DNA of 64,000 nucleotides from an uncultured Bacteroidales bacterium (GTDB taxonomy: Bacteria > Bacteroidota > Bacteroidia > Bacteroidales > Muribaculaceae). The notes under the pieces were generated by a model. That model saw only the letters and a list, made by a program, of their open reading frames with translations. It had not been told where the DNA came from and did not search any database. The position numbers and the translations under genes are program-made. Within the stretch, counting starts at the first letter, position 1. Each line of letters starts with the position of its first letter. The DNA lies in NCBI GenBank assembly GCA_947573135.1, contig CANPDU010000012.1:17416-81415 (forward strand). Reading direction: 5' to 3'. Below, piece by piece: positions 8,036-17,900 of this stretch.

Positions 8036-9416
8036 TTGTCGGTTGGTTGATAAACTTTTTGTTGAAATGATTGGTAGTAATGACGAGAGTTATGATAGCG
8101 AGTATGAACGCGAGCATATCGCTGCCGGCCATACTTGCCCAGACACCGTCGACGCCGAAGTATTCAGGCAAAATCCACAGCAGCGGGAGAAGGAATAACA
8201 GCTGTCGGGTGAGAGAGAGGAATATTGAAAGTTTTGGTTTGCCTATCGACTGGAAGTAGTTCTGAATGACGATCTGGGCACCTACAACGGGATAACATAT
8301 GAAATAGATGCGGAAGCCGTGGCGCGCAATGTCGATCATGTTTTCGTCGGTGGTGAACATCGATGAAATAAGGTCGGGGAATGCTTCGGTCAGCGCGCAG
8401 CCGATCGCAGTGACAATCGCTCCGATCCAGATGCCTTTGTGGAGAGTTTGCTTCACGCGATCCCACTTCGCCGCTCCGAAATTGAAGCCCAGAATAGGCT
8501 GCATGCCCTGCGTGACACCGAAGACTATCATCACGAAGAACATCGTCGTGCGGTTGATGATGCCGTAAGATCCGACAGCTATGTTGCCCATATCGCCGGC
8601 AGAATGCAAGAGCGCCTTATTGAGGAATACAACGACAAGGCACGCGCAGCAGTTCATAAGGAAGGGCGAGAGGCCGATGGCATAGATTCTTTTTAGAATT
8701 CCGGATGACAGGTATTGGTCTCTCGGTTCGAAATGGACATAACTTTTTTTAGAAAGAAAGTGTGCGAGAACCCAGATGAATGCGACAAACTGTCCGCAGA
8801 CAGTTGCGAGCGCAGCTCCGGCGATGCCCCAGTCGAACACAAAAATGAAGATCGGAGCGAGGATAACGTTTACGCCTACCGACAGCAGAGCAGAGATCAT
8901 TGCTTTAGTAGGATAGCCGGTGGCGCGCATCAGATTGTTAAGTCCGATAAAGATATAGCTGATCGGAGTGGCATATAATATGACACGCATAAATTCACGG
9001 GCATAGGGAATAGTCTCTTCGGTCGCGCCGAAGAAATACAGGATCGGATCAAGGAAAAGCAGGGTGAGTCCGCCGAAGACAATGGCATGGATCACACAGA
9101 GTATCATCACATTGTTGACGACGTCGGTCGCACGGGCAATATTTTTCTGTCCCAGAAATATAGAACTGATAGTTGCACCTCCGACAGCGATAAGCGTACA
9201 GAAGCCTATCACAAGATTCATCAGAGGGAAAGTTATAGCGAGACCTGAGATAGCCATAGGCCCGACGCCTCTTCCGATGAAAATACTGTCGACGATATTG
9301 TAGAGCGACGTCGCAAGGCTCGCTACAATCGCCGGGAGCGAATATTTGAGCAGCAATTTGCCAATTGGGTCTGTCCCAAGTATGTTAGGAGTGGTTGATG
9401 TCGTATCGTTGCTCAT
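8028..9416 (-). CDS. MATE family efflux transporter
   Basis: This 462-residue membrane protein shows about twelve hydrophobic helices in two similar halves, with LLKYSLPAIVASLATSLYNIVDSIF typical of the first MATE helix (given in part: residues 18-42). Family members export drugs or metabolites in exchange for sodium ions or protons. The substrate cannot be told from sequence. A -7 box TAAATTTG (complement of 9447-9454) lies about 30 bases before the start. It overlaps the flavoprotein gene downstream, so the two form an operon. Confidence 0.9.
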   Translation of the reverse strand: MSNDTTSTTPNILGTDPIGKLLLKYSLPAIVASLATSLYNIVDSIFIGRGVGPMAISGLAITFPLMNLVIGFCTLIAVGGATISSIFLGQKNIARATDVVNNVMILCVIHAIVFGGLTLLFLDPILYFFGATEETIPYAREFMRVILYATPISYIFIGLNNLMRATGYPTKAMISALLSVGVNVILAPIFIFVFDWGIAGAALATVCGQFVAFIWVLAHFLSKKSYVHFEPRDQYLSSGILKRIYAIGLSPFLMNCCACLVVVFLNKALLHSAGDMGNIAVGSYGIINRTTMFFVMIVFGVTQGMQPILGFNFGAAKWDRVKQTLHKGIWIGAIVTAIGCALTEAFPDLISSMFTTDENMIDIARHGFRIYFICYPVVGAQIVIQNYFQSIGKPKLSIFLSLTRQLLFLLPLLWILPEYFGVDGVWASMAGSDMLAFILAIITLVITTNHFNKKFINQPTNA

Positions 9417-9521
9417 ATCTTACAGTTTCGTTCAGCATTTTAACTACAAATTTAACGTATTTATAACAGCTAATTCGCCCGTCTGTATTATTTTTGCATA
9501 AATTTTATTTTAAAATGTTTT

Positions 9522-10151
9522 ATGTCACAGACAGCCGCACTTTTTGATCTTGATGGTGTTTTAGTCGACTCCGAGGGGGTATATTACGAATTTTGGGATA
9601 ATATCGACAAGATGTTTCCCACCGGTATTCCGGATTTTGCAGCTTCGATCAAAGGCAGCACGCTGAAAAAAATAATGGATTATTTCCCTGATCCTGATGT
9701 CAGGAGCCGTATAATCAAGATGCTCGACGAACAGGAACGTTCGATGAAATATGTTCTTTTCGACGGAGTATTGCCGTTTCTCGACGATCTGCGGTCGCGT
9801 CATATACCTTGTGCGATAGTGACCAGCAGCAATGAGGATAAAATGCACAAACTTTTTGATCAGCATCCCGGTTTTGCCGATTATTTTAAAGTTGTTATAA
9901 CTGACCGGCAGGTGACACGTTCCAAGCCGGATCCGCAGGGCTATCTCATGGCTGCCAGTCAGCTTGACTGCGATCCGTCCGACTGTTATGTATTTGAGGA
10001 TTCTTTTTCCGGTCTTGAGGCTGCGCGACGCTCGGGAGCGAAGGTTATAGCGCTGTCGACAACCAACACTGCTGATTTGCTAAAGGATAAGGCCGATAAA
10101 GTAATATCATCTTTCAATCAGCTGTCGGTCGACAAGCTTCTTGAAAGATGA
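9522..10151 (+). CDS. HAD hydrolase, beta-phosphoglucomutase-like
   Basis: A 209-residue HAD enzyme with a helical cap (subfamily IA). FDLDGVLVDSEG (8-19) holds the nucleophile and acid/base aspartates, VTSSNE is motif II, SKPDPQGYLMAA motif III with its lysine, and VFEDSFSGLEAA motif IV. Members dephosphorylate sugar phosphates or interconvert glucose phosphates. The substrate is not determined. A -7-like box TATTTTTG lies at 9489-9496, 26 bases before the start. The gene is divergent from the MATE gene. Confidence 0.85.
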   Translation: MSQTAALFDLDGVLVDSEGVYYEFWDNIDKMFPTGIPDFAASIKGSTLKKIMDYFPDPDVRSRIIKMLDEQERSMKYVLFDGVLPFLDDLRSRHIPCAIVTSSNEDKMHKLFDQHPGFADYFKVVITDRQVTRSKPDPQGYLMAASQLDCDPSDCYVFEDSFSGLEAARRSGAKVIALSTTNTADLLKDKADKVISSFNQLSVDKLLER

Positions 10152-10181
10152 TATCCATATTTTGTCGCTGATATTTTTCGC

Positions 10182-11036
10182 TTAGCAGGCCTTAAAACTC
10201 ATGTCGAGGCCTTTCACAGAGTGGGTAAGCGCTCCGACAGATATGAAGTCGACTCCGCATTCGCCATAGTCGCGCAGAGTGTCGAGAGTAATGCCGCCTG
10301 AAGATTCGATCTCGACCAACGGATTGACGGCCCGGATCTGTTCGACGGCCTTACGTGTGCGTTCAGGCGTGAAATTGTCGAGCATGATGCGGTCGACTCC
10401 GGCTTCGAGAGCCTGATTTATCTCATCTGCATTGCGTACCTCGATTTCAATTTTGAGATCTTTATTGCGCTCGGCGCAGTATTTTTTTGCAGCCTCGACA
10501 GCCTGTTTGATTCCGCCGGCAAAGTCGACATGGTTGTCTTTGATCAGAATCATGTCGAAAAGACCTATACGATGGTTGCAGCCTCCTCCGATTTTCACCG
10601 CCTCTTTCTCAAGCATGCGCATGCCGGGCGTTGTTTTGCGAGTGTCAAGCACTTTTGTCTTCAATCCTTCGAGGCGCTGCTGATATTTTGCAGTCTGTGT
10701 GGCGATGCCGCTCATGCGCTGCATGATGTTGAGCATAATGCGCTCGGTCTGGAGCAGTGAACGTACTTTACCTTCAACGACAAAAGCTATGTCGCCCGGC
10801 TTGACATGGCTGCCGTCGCCGATCATCACGGTCATCTTCAGCGAAGGATCAAATTTGTCGAATACTTTTTTTGCGATTTCGACACCGGCAAGAATGCCCT
10901 CTTCTTTAATGAGAAGATGCTGTCGGCCGGTTTCGTCGGCGGGGATAGTGCTGAGTGTGGTATGGTCGCCGTCGCCCACGTCTTCGGCAAAAGCCAGCGT
11001 AAGCAGATCGTCGATAAGTTGGTCTTTTGTTTTCAT
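10182..11036 (-). CDS. nadC: Nicotinate-nucleotide pyrophosphorylase (carboxylating)
   Basis: A 284-residue quinolinate phosphoribosyltransferase making nicotinate mononucleotide from quinolinate and PRPP in NAD synthesis. Diagnostic stretches are DTRKTTPGMRMLEKEAVKIGG (about 131-151, quoted in part), HRIGLFDMILIKDNH, and the closing ESSGGITLDTLRDY with VDFISVGALTHSV. The length is normal. No nadA or nadB lies next to it. The promoter faces that of rlmH, and the two -7 boxes overlap as an inverted repeat. Confidence 0.95.
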   Translation of the reverse strand: MKTKDQLIDDLLTLAFAEDVGDGDHTTLSTIPADETGRQHLLIKEEGILAGVEIAKKVFDKFDPSLKMTVMIGDGSHVKPGDIAFVVEGKVRSLLQTERIMLNIMQRMSGIATQTAKYQQRLEGLKTKVLDTRKTTPGMRMLEKEAVKIGGGCNHRIGLFDMILIKDNHVDFAGGIKQAVEAAKKYCAERNKDLKIEIEVRNADEINQALEAGVDRIMLDNFTPERTRKAVEQIRAVNPLVEIESSGGITLDTLRDYGECGVDFISVGALTHSVKGLDMSFKAC

Positions 11037-11052
11037 TTCAGTTTTATTTGAC

Positions 11053-11094
11053 TACTTTTGCACAAAATTAGTCAAAAACAAACAATCGGCCAAA
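11053..11094. promoter_or_regulatory. Face-to-face promoters of nadC and rlmH
   Basis: On the minus strand TAATTTTG (11063-11070) with TTTG at 11091-11094 (20-base spacer) is a full-consensus promoter for nadC. On the plus strand TACTTTTG (11053-11060) can serve rlmH. The two boxes sit within one dyad running from GACTA (11050-11054) to TAGTC (11069-11073), so one bound polymerase should block the other. Confidence 0.65.
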
Positions 11095-11098
11095 GATT

Positions 11099-11572
11099 TT
11101 GAAAGTACAGCTTATAGCAGTCGGCAAGATGAATGACACGCCTCTGGTTCAGGCGGTCGAAAAGTATGTGAAGCGGCTTATCCATTATGTGCCGTTTCAG
11201 CTGATAACCGTTCCTGACGTCAAAACTACCAAATCAATGACTGAACAGAGACAGAAGGACGCCGAGGGAAATGCGATTCTCGGATCGGTTGACGCGCGCG
11301 ATTTTGTGGTTCTGCTCGACGAGCGCGGCAAAGAATTCACTTCGCGTGAATTTGCCGCATATATCGACAAGCGCACACTGTCGCTTCCCGGTAATTTTGT
11401 GTTTGTCATCGGAGGACCATACGGTTTTTCTCAGGCTGTCTATGACCGCGCCAACGACAAAATCTCGCTTTCGAGGATGACTTTGACCCATGAGATGGTG
11501 CGACTGTTTTTCGTCGAGCAACTTTATCGCGCCATGACTATACTCCGCGGCGAGCCTTATCATCACGACTGA
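11099..11572 (+). CDS. rlmH: 23S rRNA (pseudouridine1915-N3)-methyltransferase RlmH
   Basis: A 157-residue SPOUT-class methyltransferase that methylates pseudouridine 1915 in helix 69 of 23S rRNA on assembled ribosomes. Family features are the start KVQLIAVGK, LLDERGKEFTSREFA, FVIGGPYGFS (the knotted AdoMet site) and the C-terminal EQLYRAMTILRGEPYHHD. The start codon is TTG: no ATG exists in frame upstream, and the first ATG (11129) would cut into the first beta strand. Its promoter overlaps that of nadC. Confidence 0.95.
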   Translation: MKVQLIAVGKMNDTPLVQAVEKYVKRLIHYVPFQLITVPDVKTTKSMTEQRQKDAEGNAILGSVDARDFVVLLDERGKEFTSREFAAYIDKRTLSLPGNFVFVIGGPYGFSQAVYDRANDKISLSRMTLTHEMVRLFFVEQLYRAMTILRGEPYHHD

Positions 11573-11586
11573 ACTTGTATTATATT

Positions 11587-12186
11587 ATGGTGATTAGCAA
11601 AAAAATAGCTGTAGGACTGGTCTTGTCTTTGATTTTTATTTCTGCTGAAGCCCAGACTCTTAATCTTGAAGACGGAGAGTGTCATTGGGAAGGTGGTTTT
11701 AGCGCAGGTCTGAACAACGACGGATATGAATTTGATTTCAGGGTCGCGTATTTTCCGATCCCGTATATAGGAGTGAAAGCCGGCATCGGGCTTGCGGGAG
11801 AAATATGGGAACTTGAAGACTGGGTTGACGATTATAACGATGAGGCATATTATGAGTATGCGGCTCGTTTCAAGTTCAATCCGGCAATTGTGATACGCTC
11901 TCCGCGCCTGATCAACTGGAAAAGTCAGGATGCGGGCTTTTATCTGTTTACGGAGCCAGGTATCGTGTTGTCGCCGGGCGCACACGGCAGCCGCAACGCC
12001 CAGCATTACCGCTGGGATGTGAAATCGGGTGTGAATCTTCAGTTTGACAGATTTATTGTCACGATCGGTTACGGAATATCAAATTTCAGTCTGTATTCCG
12101 GCGCTCCGATAACTCACTGGGGTTTACCCGAAAATATGAATTACATCACCCATACAGTATTTATAGGGGGAGCTGTTAAATTTTAG
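11587..12186 (+). CDS. Predicted outer membrane beta-barrel protein
   Basis: I do not recognise a named family. The product (about 199 residues) has a signal peptide (VISKKIAVGLVLSLIFISAEA, residues 2-22) followed by alternating polar/aromatic strands such as VRAYFPIPYIGVKAGIG-like segments and a terminal strand FIGGAVKF, a layout usual for small OmpW/OMP_b-brl barrels. An in-frame ATG at 11575 would add four residues. It follows rlmH by 14 bases and may be read through from it. A second protein of similar type lies at 14247. Confidence 0.65.
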   Translation: MVISKKIAVGLVLSLIFISAEAQTLNLEDGECHWEGGFSAGLNNDGYEFDFRVAYFPIPYIGVKAGIGLAGEIWELEDWVDDYNDEAYYEYAARFKFNPAIVIRSPRLINWKSQDAGFYLFTEPGIVLSPGAHGSRNAQHYRWDVKSGVNLQFDRFIVTIGYGISNFSLYSGAPITHWGLPENMNYITHTVFIGGAVKF

Positions 12187-12416
12187 TTGCTTCTAATAGG
12201 TATGGCTGAGAGATAAACAGATTTCTGTCGGCTCCAGCCCTGAGTCATATTGCGAAGAGATATGGTCAGAAGACCGCTTGCAGAACCGATTTCCTTTTTA
12301 ATTTCTCTGATGATGTCGGCCATAGACATGATACCACTCAGGCGCAGGCTTGCAGTCACGCGTCCCTGGATCTTGGCCGTTGCAAAAATAATGTCGTTGA
12401 TGCTGATCTTTTCCAT
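12183..12416 (-). CDS. Small conserved-looking hypothetical protein
   Basis: A 77-residue protein with a beta-alpha-beta look: an N-terminal segment ISINDIIFATAKIQGRVTAS, a helix (MADIIREIKKEIG) and GLLTISLRNMTQGWS. It resembles short hypothetical proteins common in Bacteroidales, but I can name no function. A TAATTTTG box (complement of 12445-12452) lies 29 bases before the ATG inside an inverted repeat. Its own promoter and a codon pattern like its neighbours argue that it is real. The stop overlaps the end of the convergent barrel gene. Confidence 0.6.
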   Translation of the reverse strand: MEKISINDIIFATAKIQGRVTASLRLSGIMSMADIIREIKKEIGSASGLLTISLRNMTQGWSRQKSVYLSAIPIRSN

Positions 12417-12417
12417 A

Positions 12418-12459
12418 TCTGCTAATATTTTGAGGACTACACCACAAAATTAGCAGCAG
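12418..12459 (-). promoter_or_regulatory. Promoter inside an inverted repeat, 77-residue protein gene
   Basis: CTGCTAAT (12419-12426) and ATTAGCAG (12449-12456) form an 8-base inverted repeat; inner TTTTG and CAAAA (12428-12432 and 12445-12449) extend it. The minus-strand -7 box TAATTTTG overlaps one arm. No good -33 box is visible. Confidence 0.5.
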
Positions 12460-12527
12460 ATATGGGCGAGATTATTGCACAGATGTGTTAATTGATATTA
12501 TAATCGCTGTCTGCTGATGTAACGGGT

Positions 12528-13796
12528 CTATTGGGCGTAGAGGGGGATGCATTTCATCATGTAATCGCGGGCGACTCCCCAGGGGAGGTAGATTGACTCG
12601 TTGTTAGGGATCAGAGTCACGGGCTTCTCGTTGAGGTCGACGCGAACGTAGTATCTTCCGCTCGTTTTCGCTTTGAAAAGGATGAACTGGATGTTTGAGG
12701 CCATAGGCACGACATAAAAGTCGCGCCAATGTGAAGCGACTGAGTCGAAGTAGTTTGTGAGGTAATAGCAACCGGGCAGATGCAGTAAGGATGCGAGCGG
12801 CATTATGGTCTCGGCGTGACCGAAGCGGAGATTGACTGCCGGTGTAGGATTGCTGCCGTCAATGAAGTTGTCGGTCGTTTCCATGATGTTGAGCACAAGA
12901 GCCGAAGCGATGTCGGCAGGGATAGTGGACAGAATGGTTGCAGTGCGCTGGAGATACTGACGCATGTTGAAGCAGGACCAAAGAGCGTTGTACTCGGCGC
13001 GACTGAAAAAGCGTGAGGCGTCGTATTGTATGCCCATTGCGGACAGTCCGGCGATTACATAATATTCTGTAATGGCGAGATCGCGCCACTCGTCGGCGTT
13101 TTCAAACGGATAGTCCTTGCCGAGCACACGGGTGATGGCCTCAGTCGGACAGACGGCGTCGAAAAACGATTTGTAAGCATCACGGACTTCGTCGGTCTTG
13201 CGGAATTCGATATAGTCCTCGTCGAGATCGAAGGGCCGCATCAGCGGAGAGTTGACGCGGCCGGTAGAGGTGAGATAAGTAGGTTTGTTGGACAGTCGGT
13301 CGAGCTGATGGACGAAGCTCATCATACTCATCATCGCGCGGGGAGAATAGGAAGAAATGGCGCTGACAGTTCCGTTTTCAAACAAGTGGGGATAAGCATG
13401 GAACATACGTGAGGCAATGGCGCGTTGCTCGGCCATGCCGAGCGAGTCGAGCGCACCCCATCGGCCGTTGGCGGCAGTAATGACCTGATCATTGATCGCT
13501 GCGAGCTCGCGTCCGAGTTTGGTCAGAGTCCCTAGAGAATCAGCTTTGAGAAGAGCCCGGCGCAGTTTGAAGCAATTGGATGATGAAGCAGGAAAACGTG
13601 CGCCATGGCGGCCGACATGATTGATCATCACCGCCTCGAGCGAATCGGGATAGGGGGCAGAAACAATATCCGAGGGGTAGGGCATCAGCGAACCTTCGCA
13701 TTGAGAGAAGGTATAATTGGTACTCATCGGGTCAGCAGCCTGAATTGTTGTACAGGTTATGGCCATTGCCGCAGTGAGAGTGATGAATATTTTCAT
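12528..13796 (-). CDS. Periplasmic MINPP-like histidine phosphatase (phytase)
   Basis: A 422-residue secreted branch-2 histidine phosphatase. The signal peptide (about 1-20) is followed by NHVGRHGARFPAS (59-71), the catalytic RHGxRxP motif. FGHAETIMPLASLL near residue 331 carries the HAE triplet typical of multiple inositol polyphosphate phosphatases in place of the HD of other phytases. Bacteroides homologues release phosphate from phytate in the periplasm or in outer membrane vesicles. Phytate as substrate is therefore a good but untested guess. The gene stands alone, with promoter elements shared with the divergent TPR gene. Confidence 0.85.
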   Translation of the reverse strand: MKIFITLTAAMAITCTTIQAADPMSTNYTFSQCEGSLMPYPSDIVSAPYPDSLEAVMINHVGRHGARFPASSSNCFKLRRALLKADSLGTLTKLGRELAAINDQVITAANGRWGALDSLGMAEQRAIASRMFHAYPHLFENGTVSAISSYSPRAMMSMMSFVHQLDRLSNKPTYLTSTGRVNSPLMRPFDLDEDYIEFRKTDEVRDAYKSFFDAVCPTEAITRVLGKDYPFENADEWRDLAITEYYVIAGLSAMGIQYDASRFFSRAEYNALWSCFNMRQYLQRTATILSTIPADIASALVLNIMETTDNFIDGSNPTPAVNLRFGHAETIMPLASLLHLPGCYYLTNYFDSVASHWRDFYVVPMASNIQFILFKAKTSGRYYVRVDLNEKPVTLIPNNESIYLPWGVARDYMMKCIPLYAQ

Positions 13797-13801
13797 GTCT
13801 G

Positions 13802-13847
13802 TTTGGATTGCTTATTGATTATTCCTAACTTTGAATTTCCAAAGTTA
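13802..13847. promoter_or_regulatory. Mirror-image divergent promoters (TPR gene / phosphatase)
   Basis: TTTG (13802-13805) and TAACTTTG (13826-13833) with a 20-base spacer form a full promoter for the TPR gene. CAAAGTTA (13840-13847) is the same box on the minus strand, giving a perfect 8-base dyad with a six-base centre. The minus-strand box lies 44-51 bases before the phosphatase start; it lacks a clear -33 partner. Confidence 0.65.
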
Positions 13848-13855
13848 ATAAAAAT

Positions 13856-14146
13856 ATGTGTGACAATAATAATAACGCTCAAATTTGCGCGGAAGTTGAG
13901 AAGCTGATCAGTAACGGGCAATATGATGATGCTCTGAGGAAACTCGATGCGGTCATCGATATCACTCCCGATGCCGAGTTGCTCTATACGCGCGGCCGTC
14001 TGCTGTGGAAACTCGGACGAAAAACGGAGGCGATGAGCGACTATGCAGCCGCTGTAGATATCGATCCTTCTTCACCGGCGGCGACAGCCTTGCAGATGAC
14101 CAGAGATATAATGGATTTCTATAATCATGATCTATATAATCCATAA
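13856..14146 (+). CDS. Small TPR-repeat protein
   Basis: A 96-residue soluble protein with about two tetratricopeptide repeats: an N-terminal helix pair (QICAEVEKLISNGQYDDALRK in part, ending in ALRKLDAVIDITPDA) and LLYTRGRLLWKLGRKTEAMSDYAAAVDIDP with the A/G/Y/P spacing of a TPR (about 42-71). Short TPR proteins act as adaptors. No partner is evident. It has its own consensus promoter and no signal peptide. Confidence 0.8.
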   Translation: MCDNNNNAQICAEVEKLISNGQYDDALRKLDAVIDITPDAELLYTRGRLLWKLGRKTEAMSDYAAAVDIDPSSPAATALQMTRDIMDFYNHDLYNP

Positions 14147-14246
14147 ATATATTTCTGAATTTCTTGTAAAAGGTTGCAATTTTAAATAAAGAGTATTACT
14201 TTTGTGAAGTGAATGATAACTGCAATAAACCTTAAAATTTCAGATC

Positions 14247-14903
14247 ATGAAAAAATTCAAACTTTTATTATTGTCGGCGTTTATTTCATTTCCGTGTGTA
14301 GCATCAGATAATGTCGGAGCGGAGACCAAAGAAGATATGAGGACGGAACGAAATACCGGCTATTTTGTATATGCTTCAGGTGGTGCATCACTGATAGTCT
14401 CGGAGCTGGAAGGTGTTTGGGACAGTGGAGATCCGGCTTTCAGCGGCAACCTGCAGTTGGGCTTTGAATGGATATCAAAAAAGAAAATCGGTGTCGGCTT
14501 CATGTATGACGGATATTTCACGAGTTTCTCGTCTGTTGTAAAGGCAGATGGGGGAAGTGTACGATTTAATGAGGACTGGAGCCTGCATTATTTCGCTCCG
14601 CAGCTCGCGGGCCGCATATTTCTCAGATCTGAAAGATGGGTGCTGAACTACAGTATCGGCCTCGGTCTATTTATGTCGAGTGAATGTGTTAAGGAGAAAG
14701 GTAAGTTGATGGGAAAGAACTATGACTATGGTCTCGGCTCAAATCTATCGTTCGGAGTCGAATTCAAGGCTGCGCCAAAATTGGGCATAATATTGGGACT
14801 GTCAGTTATTGAAGCCTCTGTAAAGCAGAATTACGGCGGACTGCATGAAGATTCAGGCCTTGCGCGTGTCAATCTCGATATGGGTCTGAAATACCATTTT
14901 TAG
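14247..14903 (+). CDS. Predicted outer membrane beta-barrel protein
   Basis: Family not recognised. The 218-residue product starts with a signal peptide (KKFKLLLLSAFISFPCVAS, 2-20) and has repeated amphipathic strands such as VGFMYDGYFTSF and WVLNYSIGLGLFMS with a closing LGLDMGLKYHF-like strand (residues 207-218). This fits a small eight-stranded outer membrane barrel. A TACTTTTG box at 14197-14204, with GTTG 20 bases before it, gives a near-consensus promoter. The gene is convergent with metH, whose stop lies four bases away. Confidence 0.65.
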   Translation: MKKFKLLLLSAFISFPCVASDNVGAETKEDMRTERNTGYFVYASGGASLIVSELEGVWDSGDPAFSGNLQLGFEWISKKKIGVGFMYDGYFTSFSSVVKADGGSVRFNEDWSLHYFAPQLAGRIFLRSERWVLNYSIGLGLFMSSECVKEKGKLMGKNYDYGLGSNLSFGVEFKAAPKLGIILGLSVIEASVKQNYGGLHEDSGLARVNLDMGLKYHF

Positions 14904-14907
14904 TTAA

Positions 14908-17900
14908 TCAGACATTTTTGTTAAGCAGATTTTCCACGTCGCTGACAGATAGTTCGCGACGCGAGGCATAGTCTTCGAGCTGATCACGGCCGATCTTGCC
15001 GATCATGAAATAACGTGCATCGGGATGTGAAATATATAAGCCCGAGACTGTCGATGTCGGGATCATGGCTCCGTTTTCGGTCAGAGTCACTCCGATCTTG
15101 TCAAATGGCAAAAGTTCAGCAAGGCTATGGTTGAGACGCTGGTCGGGAGTCATCGGGTAGCCCATCGCCGGTCTGATGCCCCGGTAGTCGCCTCTGAGTA
15201 AACCTGCATTCGAAACCGTTTCCTCGGGAGCATAGCCCCAATATTCACGACGCACATATTTATGAACGTATTCGGATGTCGCCTCGGCAAAGCGGTCAAT
15301 AATCGACCGCACGAGTAACAGGGAATATCTGTCGGCCGCAGTCTCATAATGGTCAATGAGACTTTTTGCATTGACAGAAACGACAAATGCACCGGCAAAA
15401 TCCTGCCCCAGGTTCTGAGGTTTTATATAATCGGCTGCTGAAAGACAAACTCCGTCGGCGTTTGGCTGCTGACGCCGCAGCATGGGGAAGCAGATACCAT
15501 TTATATGTATATTATCTCTATCGTCGCTCCACGCCGGAAATATTCCGACGGCAGCTCTGACAGAAAGCGATCTGCCGTCAACTGCGGTTCTGATCATTGA
15601 GCAGGCGTCATCATAGAGTTTTAACGCTTCTTTGGCTTTGGGATCGGCCGAATGCTTTGCGAGCCATTGTGCGGTGCAGTGCTCACAACGATCATAAGGG
15701 AAATCGTCGACAAAAGCACCGTTGATTTTCCAGAAATTAAAAAACATGCGCCAGTTAATCAGACTGACAACGTTCTGCGGATCAATATTGTCGATAATTT
15801 TTATTCCGTTATGCGCGGGAATATTATCAGCATTCTTACTCCAATCAATGCGAGGTTTGCGGGTTCGCGCTTCACTCAGCGATACAAGATCCGAGTTATC
15901 ATTTTTATGGCAGTCTCTTATTTCAGCATATTCGCGCCGTATGCTGTCGATATATGATGCTTTTGTGGCATCGTCAAGCAAGCGGCTCGCGATGATCGGA
16001 TTCTGAGACGCGTCAGTCGCATGGATGACCGGCGCCTTGGTGCGTGGCGCAATTTTAAGAGCCGTGTGAATTTTAGATGTTGTCGCACCGCCGACAATGA
16101 GAGGAATATCGAGACCGGCGGCGTCAAGTTTTTCGGCGACATTGGCCATTTCACCGAGAGAAGGAGTGATTAATCCCGAGAGACAGATAATGTCGGGACG
16201 ATACTCGGTTGCAGCCTCAACTATGCGTTCGGCAGGAACCATCACGCCAAGATCGATTATCTCGTAGTTGTTACATTCGAGAACGATGGAGACAATATTT
16301 TTACCGATGTCATGGACATCGCCTTTTACAGTAGCAAACAGAATTTTTCCGGCAGACGATGCACCGCAACTGTTTTTTTCGGCTTCGATCAAGGGCCTCA
16401 GGATGTCGACAGCCTGTTTCATCACACGCGCTGTCTTTACAACCTGCGGAAGAAACATTTTCCCTTCGCCAAACAAAGTGCCGACCTGCGTTACACCATC
16501 CATAAGGGGGCCATCGATAATATCTATCGCCCGGCGATAATGTTTTGTCGCAGCCTCCAGATCTTCAGCTAAAAATTCATTATCACCTCTGACTATGGCG
16601 TCGCACAGCCGTCGGTCGACCGGAATCTGCGATCTGTCAACGACGGTTTTCGGAGTCGTGTCTGAATCGACCGAACTCTCGGCAAATTTACTCAGCTGCG
16701 CCGCCGCATCGTGGCTGCCGTTGAGAAACAGATCGTCCAATATGCGGCGCAACTTATCATCAACATCACGATATGTCACGGATGACGCCGGATTCAGAAT
16801 GGCCATATCCAGTCCGGCCGCTATAGCATGGTAAAGAAATACGGCATGCATGGATTCGCGCAGACGGTTATGACCGCGGAACGCAAACGAAAGATTGCTT
16901 ACGCCGCCGCTTACTTTTGCGCCCGTAAGGTTTTGCTTAATCCAGCTTACGGCTCTGATGAAGTCGCGGCCGTATAAATCATGGCTGTCTATTCCGGTGG
17001 CAACCGCCATGATATTAGGATCGAAAATTATATCATGAGGTTTGAAACCGACAACCTGTGTAAGCAGACGGTATGCGCGGCCGCATATCTCTATCTTTCT
17101 GTCGAAAGTGTCAGCCTGTCCGTTTTCATCAAAGGCCATCACTACGACCGCAGCCCCGAAACGGCGAATTGTCCCGGCTTTGCGCAAAAACTCATCCTCG
17201 CCTTCTTTTAGAGAAATAGAGTTGACGATACACTTTCCCTGAATATTCTTAAGTCCGTTTTCGAGAACAGACCATTCGGACGAGTCAAGCATCAGCGGCA
17301 CACGGGCGACGTCAGGATCAGAAGCCAGCAGCCGGAGAAAATGAATCATCTCTTTCTCTGCATCGATCATCGCATCATCCATGTTGATATCGATAATCTG
17401 CGCACCATCAGCGACCTGTCGGCGCGCTATGGACAACGCTTCGTCGTAAGATCCTTCCTTGATCAGACGCAAAAATTTCCTCGAGCCGGCCACGTTGCAT
17501 CGTTCGCCGATGTTGATGAAATTACGTTCGGGAGAGATTTCAAGAGTCTCCAAGCCGGCTACACGAAGCTGAGGATTGATATGCGGAGCCGTGCGTGGCC
17601 GATAATTTCCCGCGTGGCGGGCCAGCAAAGCTATGTGGTCAGGAGTTGTACCGCAGCAGCCGCCGACGATGTTGACGCATCCGGCTTCCATCAGCTGGCC
17701 GACGGCAGATACAAAATCATCGGCAGTTTCCCTATAATTCCCTTCTTCATCAGGAAGCCCGGCGTTGGGATGGCAACTCACCGCTAGGCCGGTGATGCGT
17801 GAAAGTTCCTGGACGAAAGGTTTCATCTCCCTCGCGCCCCAGGAGCAGTTCAGGCCAAGCGATATGACATTTTCATAGTCGGCGATCGAAGTGTGGAGCG

